Assembly: GCA_964653025.1 (NCBI GenBank)
Contig: CAZZBZ010000035.1
Coordinates: 1-36,320 of the forward strand
Reading direction: 5' to 3'
DNA from: JABWAM01 sp964653025
GTDB lineage: Bacteria > Verrucomicrobiota > Verrucomicrobiia > JABWAM01
DNA length: 36,320 nt
A model generated the notes under the pieces. The model was not told the origin of the DNA. It made no database searches and saw only the letters and a program-made list of their open reading frames with translations. The translations under genes and the position numbers were made by a program. This document shows positions 18,055-25,020 of the stretch, one piece after another. Positions within the stretch are counted from its first letter, which is position 1; the number at the start of each line of letters is the position of its first letter.

Positions 18055-18093
18055 GGGACACGGCGGGCTACCATTGGTAGCCCGTGCTGTCCC
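18055..18093. repeat. Imperfect 39-bp palindrome upstream of the IclR gene
   Basis: A perfect core, GGGCTACCA (18065-18073) and TGGTAGCCC (18075-18083) around one T, is flanked after 4 unpaired nt by GGGACA (18055-18060) and TGTCCC (18088-18093). It could be an operator, a terminator-like structure or a REP-like element. Confidence 0.6.
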
Positions 18094-18213
18094 CAGCGCG
18101 GGAGAGAGAAATTGACCGTGAATCCAATAAGTTTGTCGAGCACCCTCACCGTATGGTCGGCGGATGACACGCTGGCATTCGAAGGAAAAAATCCATTAAG
18201 ATCGAGCCGCCTC

Positions 18214-18954
18214 ATGATTCAATCCATTGCCCGATCCCTGGAAGCGCTGGAAATTCTGGCTGAAAATCCGGAGCAGCCGAAGTTTCTCTCTGAGATTGCC
18301 GGCCGCATGGGGCTGAAGCTCGGAACCTGCGCCAATATTCTAAGAACGCTCACGGATCTCCACTACGCGGACCAGCCGGCGGCCCGCAAGGGCTACACGC
18401 TGGGCATGATGGCCTATTTCATCACACGGAACGGACCGTTCCGCAGGGACCTGATCGGCGCCGCCGAGGCCGGCATGAGGAAGCTGGCGGAGCAGGTACG
18501 GGAAACGGTTCTTCTCGCCGTGCTCAGCAACGGGCGACGGATCATCCTTTCCCAGATCAGCGGCGACGATATCTACCAGGTGCGCGAACAGTTCCTGATG
18601 CGAGAGGACATCTACCGCACCGCCACCGGGAGATTGCTCCTGGCGCATGCGCCGAAACACGAAATGCAGTCGGTCCTGACCCGCAAGGGGTTGCCTGACA
18701 AAGACCAGTGGCCCGAAGCCGATTCCCAGAAAAAACTGGCCGCCGCGCTGGAAAAGATTCGGCAGGATGGCAGGGTGATGACCTCCGACAGCGTGGCCGG
18801 CATCAGTTATCCGCTTTATGAGAAAGGAAAGGTCGTGGCGGCCCTCGGCCTTTTCCTGCCAAAACACAAGCTGACCCGGGCACACAAGGCCAAAATCCTC
18901 TCCTGCATGGCCGTCGCCGCCAAAGTCATCAGCGCCCGGATCTCGGGATCTTAG
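18214..18954 (+). CDS. IclR family transcriptional regulator
   Basis: This 246-residue protein has an N-terminal winged helix-turn-helix (about 1-65, with SIARSLEALEILAEN and LSEIAGRMGLKLGTCANILRTL) and a C-terminal IclR effector-binding domain (about 75-245) with the usual RTATGRLLLAHAP and GISYPLYEKGKVVAALGLF segments. IclR proteins sense small carbon metabolites. Its stop TAG shares bases with the stop of the convergent iron-sulfur gene (TTAG), so the two genes overlap by 4 nt tail to tail. The convergent gene is a possible target, by neighbourhood only. ATG 18214 starts exactly at the conserved domain; no good Shine-Dalgarno sequence is visible. Confidence 0.9.
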   Translation: MIQSIARSLEALEILAENPEQPKFLSEIAGRMGLKLGTCANILRTLTDLHYADQPAARKGYTLGMMAYFITRNGPFRRDLIGAAEAGMRKLAEQVRETVLLAVLSNGRRIILSQISGDDIYQVREQFLMREDIYRTATGRLLLAHAPKHEMQSVLTRKGLPDKDQWPEADSQKKLAAALEKIRQDGRVMTSDSVAGISYPLYEKGKVVAALGLFLPKHKLTRAHKAKILSCMAVAAKVISARISGS

Positions 18955-21239
18955 TTTCGGTCACTCCCATACGGACACTCGATCACGCAGGGTTCGACCG
19001 CCACCGGCCGGTACTTTTTGATGGGATCGTGCCGTCGAAGGGCTTCCGCCAGCGCCTCTTTCCCGATCGTTGCGGGCGGCACCTCGTCCACGCGGGACCC
19101 CAGAAACCGAAAACCGCCGGTCCCCATCAGGGCGTAGCGTTTGACCCAATCGCATCGTTTGGCATGGATGCGGTTGAACGAGAACGCCTTTCCCTCGCAC
19201 GTGAGCGGCACGCGTTGCGACGTGATCGCCTGCGAGGGGCACCGGGTCACGCAAGGCTGGTCGCAGGTGGCGCAAAGGAGATCACCATCGGGTGCCAGCA
19301 GCGGGCTCGCCTCCAGGGGTGCATCCGTGACCACCGCGAGGAACCGCTGACGGATGCCGAACTCCGGCGAGGCCAGATGCCCGCTGGTGGTGAGATCGCC
19401 AAGCCCTGCGGCCAAGGCCGCGAACCGGTTTGAAAAGAGATCCGGCTGCGGCCCGCGCGGATTGGCGGTCACGGATTCGGTACCGTGCAAATCGGTGGTC
19501 AACACGCCGGTATAGCCGAAGGCCTCCAGCCGCTTGACCAGCTGATAGCCCAGGATCGCGCCCAGCCAGTTGGTGACATAGGTCTCGAACGAGTAGGGGC
19601 CGACCGATTCGGACGGCGACCGTGTCGCCCAGCGCAGCACCTCCCGGTGCAGGCGGAGGCCGAACACGAGGACGGATTTCGCGCCCGGAAGCAGGTCCGC
19701 GGCCGTTCTCACGCGGCGGATGCGGGCGGTGATTTCCGGATCCCATGGAGTGAAACGGATCGACTTGTCCTTTGCATCCAGGATTTCCTCGTCTTGAAAA
19801 ACGGGGCGGAGCTGGTCCGCCAGTTCATCCACGCGCGAAACCGATGCGACTCCGGCCAGGTCCGCGCCCAGCGAACGGGATAAATCCAGCAGATGGCGGG
19901 TCAGGGTTTCCGTCGCCTTCCCATGATCGGGCGTGAACTTCGCGCCGCGACTCCCGCGCCGTTGCGGCTTCAGCGCCTTGCGGGTGACGACCGTATTGGC
20001 GGCCAGCGTGCGCCCGGCCAGATCGGGGATGCCGCCCAAAATGAAGATGGTGGGATTCATGTCCTCGGACGGATTTGGCGGCGTGGCCCCGGGCTCCAGG
20101 GTCATCAGCGACCGTGCGCCCAGGTCCTCCAGTTGTCGTGTGAGGTCGTAGCAGAGGTTTCCCACCTGGAGATGGGCGCCCCCGTAAAAATCCGAGTCCT
20201 CTTTGTGCGGGCAGGCCACCGCCAGGGTCACGGCGCTCTTCGCGCCGGGCAGGATGCGCTCCAGGTCGAACCCTTTCCCGCGCAGTTCATCCGCGCTGGT
20301 CACGATCACCTCTTCCGCCCCACGGGCCAGCAACCCGGTCAGCAGGCGATCCACCACGGCACGGCTTTCAAGGGTATCATCCGACGTCACGCCGTAGCGT
20401 CGCATGGGCGTTTTTGAATAGGATCGGTCGAACGTGCGGAGGGATTTGGGCAGGCAGAATTTGAGGCACTGGCCCATTTCTCCTCCGCGGACGCCGTGCT
20501 GCTTGATATTTTCCAGGATCACGGCCTCCGTCACCACGTCCGGAATTTTCAGGTCGAGATCGAGGTCAAAATGCTCCCCCCAGGCGCAGCGCCACAGGTT
20601 TTTGTTGGGGAAGCGGTATTCGTAGTCTCCGATTTTGAGCACCTTCTCGCCGTTGATTTCCTTGGAGAGCGCCTGGCTGGGGCAGTGCTTGCGGCAGAGC
20701 ATGCACTGGTCGCAGATGGTTCCCGGCGGGATCAGGGGGTCCTCCTCGATCTCCGCATCGGTGATGACCGTGACAAACCGGTTGCGGGCGCCGTATTCGG
20801 GGGTCAGCGCCAGTCCATTAAAGCCGAGGTCGGCCAACCCGGCCACCACCGCCATGTAGATGTGGCTGAGGTCCGGCGCGAAAACGGCATCCAAGGACTT
20901 GTACTGGTTGTAGCGCCAGATGTTGCTTGAAACGATGGGGATGGCCCCGTGTCCGCACTGCTCGATGAAGGTCGCCATCCGGTAGGACATCTCGTCCAGG
21001 CGGGAATTCATGAGGTACTGGATGGAGTACGGCCCGATTTTCTGCGGGTGCTCCTCGCCTCCCCGCTCGATGCACGCGTCGGGATGGCGGAGGGCCATGA
21101 CCACCACCGTCTTGGCCCCCGGGAAAATTCCCTGGGGACTCATCATCAGGGGGGCATGCCGGCAACGTCCAATCCCGCCGAACCCAACCAGGTCCGCCCC
21201 CAGCGCGTAGGCGTGATGCTTGATCTGTTCTTTGATCAT
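18951..21239 (-). CDS. Tandem-repeat 4Fe-4S protein, QueG/reductive dehalogenase-like
   Basis: A 762-residue soluble protein made of two full QueG/RdhA-like iron-sulfur modules with a truncated third between them. Module 1 (1-280) has C176, C179, C182, C186, then C218 (RCAW) and C258/C262 (CLKFCLP). Module 3 (about 440-762) repeats the pattern with C656, C659, C663, C667, C696 (RCDW) and C751/C755 (CVIECP). Both also carry the TPEYG/SPEFG-RxRF-VVTD segment seen in reductive dehalogenase cores. The middle piece (about 285-430) resembles the first part of a module (ILPGAKSAVTLAVACP) but lacks the cysteines. Each module could hold two [4Fe-4S] clusters. Cobalamin binding and substrate are unknown. 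No TAT signal is seen. I would not call it QueG, because QueG is a single module. Confidence 0.8.
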   Translation of the reverse strand: MIKEQIKHHAYALGADLVGFGGIGRCRHAPLMMSPQGIFPGAKTVVVMALRHPDACIERGGEEHPQKIGPYSIQYLMNSRLDEMSYRMATFIEQCGHGAIPIVSSNIWRYNQYKSLDAVFAPDLSHIYMAVVAGLADLGFNGLALTPEYGARNRFVTVITDAEIEEDPLIPPGTICDQCMLCRKHCPSQALSKEINGEKVLKIGDYEYRFPNKNLWRCAWGEHFDLDLDLKIPDVVTEAVILENIKQHGVRGGEMGQCLKFCLPKSLRTFDRSYSKTPMRRYGVTSDDTLESRAVVDRLLTGLLARGAEEVIVTSADELRGKGFDLERILPGAKSAVTLAVACPHKEDSDFYGGAHLQVGNLCYDLTRQLEDLGARSLMTLEPGATPPNPSEDMNPTIFILGGIPDLAGRTLAANTVVTRKALKPQRRGSRGAKFTPDHGKATETLTRHLLDLSRSLGADLAGVASVSRVDELADQLRPVFQDEEILDAKDKSIRFTPWDPEITARIRRVRTAADLLPGAKSVLVFGLRLHREVLRWATRSPSESVGPYSFETYVTNWLGAILGYQLVKRLEAFGYTGVLTTDLHGTESVTANPRGPQPDLFSNRFAALAAGLGDLTTSGHLASPEFGIRQRFLAVVTDAPLEASPLLAPDGDLLCATCDQPCVTRCPSQAITSQRVPLTCEGKAFSFNRIHAKRCDWVKRYALMGTGGFRFLGSRVDEVPPATIGKEALAEALRRHDPIKKYRPVAVEPCVIECPYGSDRN

Positions 21240-21243
21240 TTTA

Positions 21244-21270
21244 ATTCAATATGGTGGAAATAGATTCAAC
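21244..21270. repeat. ATTCAA direct repeat near the iron-sulfur gene start
   Basis: ATTCAATAT at 21244 and ATTCAACAT at 21264 are exactly 20 bp apart, close to two helical turns, and overlap the predicted transcription start. It is a candidate operator in an AT-rich patch; function is inferred. Confidence 0.4.
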
Positions 21271-21276
21271 ATATAC

Positions 21277-21305
21277 AAATAAGCATCCACGCAATAAAAT
21301 GTCAA
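21277..21305 (-). promoter_or_regulatory. Predicted promoter of the iron-sulfur protein gene
   Basis: On the minus strand a perfect TTGACA (plus 21300-21305) and TTATTT (plus 21277-21282) are 17 nt apart, within unusually AT-rich sequence. The leader before ATG 21239 would be about 30 nt. Confidence 0.65.
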
Positions 21306-21370
21306 TCCGTTGGTGCCATTCTGAACGGACAACTCTTGGTCCGGAGGGTTGTTCTTGGGCGATTGGACCC

Positions 21371-22570
21371 TCAGCCCGGGGGGCGGGGAGGTTCCATCCG
21401 ATGCGGGGGGTGCGCCTGTTCCTTGGGGTGGAGTTGCCGGAATTTTCGGGGGCTCATGCCGGTCGCTTTGCGGAAGCTCTGCCAGAAGTCCTTCGCGTCG
21501 GGGAAATGGCACTCGGTGGCCACGGTCGCGATCTTCATCGGCGTCTCCAAAAGGAGGCGCTGGGCGTGGGCGATCCGAAGGCGGCGGATCTCGGTGGCGG
21601 GGGAGCAACGCAGGGCCAGGCGGAAATGCTGCTCGAGCGAGCGGCGGGACATCCCCGCGTGGCGGGCCAACTCGTCCACGGGCACGGGCCGGGGGCAGGC
21701 TTCGTGGACGAAGCGCACGGCCGCGGCGATGCGCGGGTCCTCGATCGCGAGGGTGTTCGTGGAGTGGCGCACCACGATGCCGCGGGGCGCGACAAGACGG
21801 TGGGCAGGTTTCACCGCGCGCCCGTGCATCAGGGCATTGAGCATCCCCGCCGCCTCGTAACCCACCCGCTCGTAGTCGGTGTCGACGCTGGTGAGGTCGG
21901 GCCACATCATCTGGCACAGGACCTCGTCGTTGGAGATCCCCACCACGGCCACGTCCTCGGGGATGCGCCATCGGAGGCGGCGGCAGGCCTCGGAAACCCT
22001 CTGGCCGTAGTTGTCTTCCGCGATCAGGAGGCCCACCGGGGGACGAAAGCGACGGAGCCATGCAACGAGTCTTGAGATCCGTTTTTCCGGGGAGGAATGG
22101 CGCGCCGGGGGGAATTCCAGACGGTCGCAGGCGAACCCGGCCTCGTGAAGGGTCCGGGCGAAACCGTCGCCTCGGGCGAGACAATAGGGGGAACTCGGCC
22201 CGTAGTAGCCGAATCGACGGAAGCCGAGTTCGAGCAGGTGGCGGGCGGCCAGTTTCCCTGCCGAGGGGAGGTCCGCGCTGATTCGGTGATCAAGCATTTG
22301 CCCGGAGGAGGGCCAGGCGATCTGGATCGCGGCCACGCGCGCCGTGCAGAGACGCCGCACGTCCCCGCCATCCGGGGTCCCGCGGTAGAACACCCCGTCG
22401 GCCTTCCACGTCCGAAGCGCGCTCAGGAAGGTCGAGCGGTCGGGCGAGATCCAGAAGAACCAGGGGCCGAACTCATGGGCGTAGCGGGTGACGCCCTGGA
22501 GGAACTTGCGCCCATGAAGGTCTCTCCCCAGGCCGTGGACAATGATCCGTCGTGTGGGTCGTCGCTTCAC
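21371..22570 (-). CDS. XylR-type regulator: LacI-like sensor plus AraC DNA-binding domain
   Basis: A 399-residue regulator with a periplasmic-binding-protein-like sugar sensor (LacI/GalR type, with SADLPSAGKLAARHLLELGFRRF and VAVVGISNDEVLCQMMWPDLTSVD) and a C-terminal AraC pair of helix-turn-helix motifs (DELARHAGMSRRSLEQHFR and KIATVATECHFPDAKDFWQSFRKATGMSP). This architecture is that of E. coli XylR. The GTG at 22570 (MKRRPTRRIIVHGL) is chosen because an upstream in-frame ATG at 22603 falls inside a strong predicted -10 box. A 31-bp site lies upstream of its promoter and again upstream of the neighbouring deacetylase-like gene, which suggests autoregulation and a small regulon. Ligand unknown. 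Confidence 0.88.
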   Translation of the reverse strand: MKRRPTRRIIVHGLGRDLHGRKFLQGVTRYAHEFGPWFFWISPDRSTFLSALRTWKADGVFYRGTPDGGDVRRLCTARVAAIQIAWPSSGQMLDHRISADLPSAGKLAARHLLELGFRRFGYYGPSSPYCLARGDGFARTLHEAGFACDRLEFPPARHSSPEKRISRLVAWLRRFRPPVGLLIAEDNYGQRVSEACRRLRWRIPEDVAVVGISNDEVLCQMMWPDLTSVDTDYERVGYEAAGMLNALMHGRAVKPAHRLVAPRGIVVRHSTNTLAIEDPRIAAAVRFVHEACPRPVPVDELARHAGMSRRSLEQHFRLALRCSPATEIRRLRIAHAQRLLLETPMKIATVATECHFPDAKDFWQSFRKATGMSPRKFRQLHPKEQAHPPHRMEPPRPPG

Positions 22571-22598
22571 AGGGCCATGCGGTTCTCCCGCTCCCGTG

Positions 22599-22627
22599 TG
22601 CATAGGAAAGGATCGGGAGAGTGTCAA
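22599..22627 (-). promoter_or_regulatory. Predicted promoter of the XylR-type regulator
   Basis: Minus-strand TTGACA (plus 22622-22627) and TATGCA (plus 22599-22604) with a 17-nt spacer. Transcription would start near 22592, beyond the ATG at 22603, which decides for the GTG start at 22570. Confidence 0.65.
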
Positions 22628-22654
22628 TGTGGCATTCGGTCTCCAGGGAAGCCC

Positions 22655-22685
22655 TTTGCGCAAAAAAAGGGGATATATGCGCAAT
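22655..22685. promoter_or_regulatory. Candidate regulator-binding site, copy 1
   Basis: The 31-bp site begins TTTGCGCA and ends ATGCGCAAT, with two TGCGCA cores starting 21 bp apart (22657 and 22678). It matches copy 2 at 24020-24050 at 27 of 31 positions. It sits 28 bp upstream of the -35 box of the XylR-type regulator gene, a position typical of AraC-family activator sites. Confidence 0.7.
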
Positions 22686-22870
22686 CCTCATATTTCCGAC
22701 CCCTGCCTCTCATCCCGGGGTGGCCAGCGTTTTCATGACCGTGGTTGGCGGGGCGTGGTCGCTCAGGCTCGCCCCGAGTTGCGCAGGGAAACTGGGAGAG
22801 GTGAGCGGTAAGCCGTGAGCCGTGAGCGGGAAGCTGAACTGCAGCGAAGGCTTTCGGAGTCCGGGGGCTC

Positions 22871-23845
22871 CTACCGGCGGCACGCCGCGTTCGAGGGGTG
22901 GAGGGCGTGCCAGTCGGGCACCTCCCCCGGCCCGCGGTAGAGGTCGGCCTTGTCGGCCATGGGGAACTCGCCCGCCTCCACCCTGCGGTGGTATTCCGAG
23001 AGGGTCATCGGTTCCGCCAGGCCCGTGTCGAGGATCCGGGGGATGAGTTTCTCGTGGATCGCGTAGCCGGTGCCCTCGTCATGGGCGAGGGCGAAGTGGT
23101 GACTGACGAGGAGGAACGGGAAACGCTTCTCCACGCACTTCTGCCAGTGCTGCCAGCCGAGTTCCACGAATCGGTCCACATCGGCCCGGGGAATGCGGAA
23201 CGCCACGTCATCGAGGATGGGAAACTCCATGAGTTTCCCCTGTCGGAAGGGACGCCCCGGGCCCTCGAGGCGCACGGGGTAGTCGAGGTGCCGCGCGGCC
23301 CACATCCAGCCCGTCATGCTGACGATCCGGGCGGAGACCCACTTGAAGCCGAGCCGCTCGCAGGCGAGGTACATGTTGCCACAAAACGCGCCGCACCCCG
23401 GACGGTAGCCCTCCGAGGGGGCTCCGAAGGCCTCGGTCCAGACCTTGCGTCCCCAACCGATGTGGGCCTCGATCGCGTCGACCTCCCAGATGCGTTCGAA
23501 GACGAAGCGCTCGTTTGAGTACTGGACCTTGGCGCCGTCGCCCATGAGGTCGAACATTCGCAGGTCGGCCGTGCCGTTCTCCTCGCAGGCATGGGTGACG
23601 GAGTGCTGGTGGGCGTCGTGGCCGTTGCGCATCGCGGCCTTGATCAGGGAGATGAGTCCGGGGTCGTTGGTCAGGGGGGTGGGGCGGATGCGTCCCTCGG
23701 GGTCTTTCCGACGGAGAAGTGGAACCACGAAGAAGGTGCCCTTGAGATTCCAACGCGCGAGGAAGTCGAGCTGGCGTTGCATCGGCTCGGAAAGGCCGAT
23801 CGTGATGTCGTCGTTGCTCCAGATGAAGGGGATCTTGGTGTTCAT
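22871..23845 (-). CDS. Polysaccharide deacetylase-like (NodB-fold) protein
   Basis: A 324-residue protein with the NodB-type metal site: an Asp pair in WSNDDITIG (D12, D13) and the H81-x3-H85 pair in HSVTHACEE. Family enzymes remove N- or O-acetyl groups from polysaccharides. The rest of the chain is divergent and I cannot name the substrate. No signal peptide is visible, which argues against a secreted peptidoglycan or chitin deacetylase and leaves an intracellular sugar role possible. It is preceded by a 31-bp site shared with the XylR-type regulator gene, so it is the best candidate target of that regulator. No Shine-Dalgarno sequence precedes ATG 23845; the upstream tract is pyrimidine-rich. 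Confidence 0.8.
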   Translation of the reverse strand: MNTKIPFIWSNDDITIGLSEPMQRQLDFLARWNLKGTFFVVPLLRRKDPEGRIRPTPLTNDPGLISLIKAAMRNGHDAHQHSVTHACEENGTADLRMFDLMGDGAKVQYSNERFVFERIWEVDAIEAHIGWGRKVWTEAFGAPSEGYRPGCGAFCGNMYLACERLGFKWVSARIVSMTGWMWAARHLDYPVRLEGPGRPFRQGKLMEFPILDDVAFRIPRADVDRFVELGWQHWQKCVEKRFPFLLVSHHFALAHDEGTGYAIHEKLIPRILDTGLAEPMTLSEYHRRVEAGEFPMADKADLYRGPGEVPDWHALHPSNAACRR

Positions 23846-23854
23846 GAAAGGAAG

Positions 23855-23885
23855 ATAAAGGGAGGAACGATCGTGCGGGAGTCAA
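23855..23885 (-). promoter_or_regulatory. Candidate promoter of the deacetylase-like gene
   Basis: Minus-strand TTGACT (plus 23880-23885) and CTTTAT (plus 23855-23860) with a long 19-nt spacer; the ATG follows 9 nt later. Its core (TTGAC, then CGATC, then TTCCT) resembles that of the regulator promoter at 22599-22627. An alternative with 17-nt spacing lies at 23907-23935. Confidence 0.4.
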
Positions 23886-24019
23886 GATCTTACCGAGGGT
23901 TGTCGTTTCTTAACCGCTCAGGTTGTTGGGTTCAACGGTTCACGCGTTGCCTCACGGCAACGGCCAGTGAGCAATGGCAACAGGGAGTGGAAAAGCGAGA
24001 AGACGGGGGGCGGGAAGCC

Positions 24020-24050
24020 TTTGCGCAAAAGAGGGTGATTTATGCGCAAT
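24020..24050. promoter_or_regulatory. Candidate regulator-binding site, copy 2
   Basis: Second copy of the 31-bp site, differing from copy 1 at four central positions only; both TGCGCA cores and the flanking GGGAAGCC are kept. It lies about 175 bp upstream of the deacetylase-like ATG, on the same side and in the same orientation as copy 1 relative to its gene. Confidence 0.7.
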
Positions 24051-24165
24051 TCTCCAATCATTGAACCGCCCCATGATCGTTCCGATCAGCAACGGGAAGG
24101 ATTTTCCCGAGGATATTTGCCGTCAGTATCACCGTCTCTTCCCGCCCGTGCCGTAAGCTGTATTT

Positions 24166-24780
24166 TCAGGGGGAGCGTTGGGCCAGCCATGCACGCAGGG
24201 CGCGGACGGCGGCGCCGCGGTGGCTGATCGCGTTCTTCTCCGTCGCCGACATCTCGGCGGTCGTCCGGCAGTGGCCGTCGGGGAGGAAGAGCGGGTCGTA
24301 GCCGAAACCCCGTTTCCCCTTCGGGCGAAAGCCGAGTTTCCCGCGCACGATTCCCTCGAAGACGCGGGTCTCGCCATCGCACGGACCGCCGGCGATTTCC
24401 ACGACGAGGACGCAGCGGAACTGCGCACCGCGACGCGAGATGGGAATGCCACGGAGGCTCTCGATCACCTTCGTGTTATTGGCGGCATCGTCGCACGGGG
24501 TGCCGGCGTAGCGCGCGGAGAGCACGCCCGGGGCGCCGTGGAGGGCGTCCACCTCAAGTCCGGAGTCGTCGGCGACGACGAGCGTGGGCTCGCCCGCCTT
24601 CCCACGGAGAAAGCGCGCGGTCGCCTGCGCCTTGAGGCGGGCGTTCGCCTCGAAGGTGGGCCCGGTCTCCTCGACCTCGCCGGCGAAGCCGACCTCGTCG
24701 AGGGTGAGCACCGGGCGAACGAGAAGGTCCGCGATCTCCCGCGCCTTGTGGCGGTTGCGCGTGGCGAGGACGATTTTCAT
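24166..24780 (-). CDS. rdgB: dITP/XTP pyrophosphatase (Ham1 family)
   Basis: RdgB hydrolyses non-canonical purine triphosphates (dITP, XTP) to monophosphates, keeping them out of nucleic acids. The 204-residue protein is full length and shows the N-terminal ATRNRHKARE substrate loop, TFEANARLKA, the catalytic ADDSGLEVDAL, GVLSARYAG, RGFGYDPLF and the C-terminal ISHRGAAVRAL. It stands alone on the minus strand downstream of the palindromic element, with no obvious Shine-Dalgarno sequence. Confidence 0.96.
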   Translation of the reverse strand: MKIVLATRNRHKAREIADLLVRPVLTLDEVGFAGEVEETGPTFEANARLKAQATARFLRGKAGEPTLVVADDSGLEVDALHGAPGVLSARYAGTPCDDAANNTKVIESLRGIPISRRGAQFRCVLVVEIAGGPCDGETRVFEGIVRGKLGFRPKGKRGFGYDPLFLPDGHCRTTAEMSATEKNAISHRGAAVRALRAWLAQRSP

Positions 24781-24792
24781 GGATCAATCGCA

Positions 24793-24995
24793 GGAAGCCA
24801 CGGATGAAACACAGATAAGGACAGACGGCGCCGATTCATTGTTCTGAGGGGAGCACACGCGGCCCGCGTGTTCAAAATCGGCGGCCCGCCGATTTTCCGA
24901 GGAGACTGTTGGGCGAGTCGCCCAACAGGACACGCGAGCCGCGTGTGCTCCCCAGAAATAAATTCACAAATTCATTTCCAAGATCATCGGTGGCT
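24793..24995. mobile_element. MITE/REP-like element of nested palindromes
   Basis: Near-identical inverted ends AGCCACGGATGA (24796-24807) and TCATCGGTGGCT (24984-24995) enclose a 106-bp GC-rich core. The core's outer arms, 24848-24863 and 24938-24953, are 16 bp and perfect (left arm GGGGAGCACACGCGGC). They continue after one mismatch with 7 more pairs. Inside are two perfect hairpins with 11-bp arms and a 1-nt loop (24874-24896 and 24906-24928). Each outer arm can also fold alone (24855-24871; 24930-24946). An AT-rich near-palindrome (24955-24978, arms of 10) follows. There is no coding content. A non-autonomous repeat is inferred; only one full copy is in the window. Confidence 0.7.
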
Positions 24996-25020
24996 CTCCG
25001 ATTTCCTCAGGGCCGTGAGT

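Larger units (their letters stand above)
17854..18213. other. Intergenic region between divergent sucC and iclR-type gene
   Basis: This 360-bp region separates sucC (minus) and the IclR gene (plus). It holds a candidate sucC promoter at 17962-17990 and an imperfect long palindrome at 18055-18093. The reading frame of the IclR gene runs open through it, but no recognisable protein sequence precedes residue 1 of the regulator. Confidence 0.5.
23846..24165. other. Regulatory region upstream of the deacetylase-like gene
   Basis: This 320-bp gap between the deacetylase-like gene and the end of rdgB contains no gene that I can support. It holds two possible minus-strand promoters: TTGACT with an -10 at 23855-23885, and TTGAAC/TAAGAA at 23907-23935. 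It also holds a 7-bp hairpin with arms CGTTGCC (23945-23951) and GGCAACG (23956-23962), and the second 31-bp regulator site at 24020-24050. Confidence 0.5.

Noticed and set aside
22801..22836. Short GTGAGC-type tandem repeats
   Set aside because: Only two or three imperfect copies of a 7-mer; too short to mean anything without genome context.
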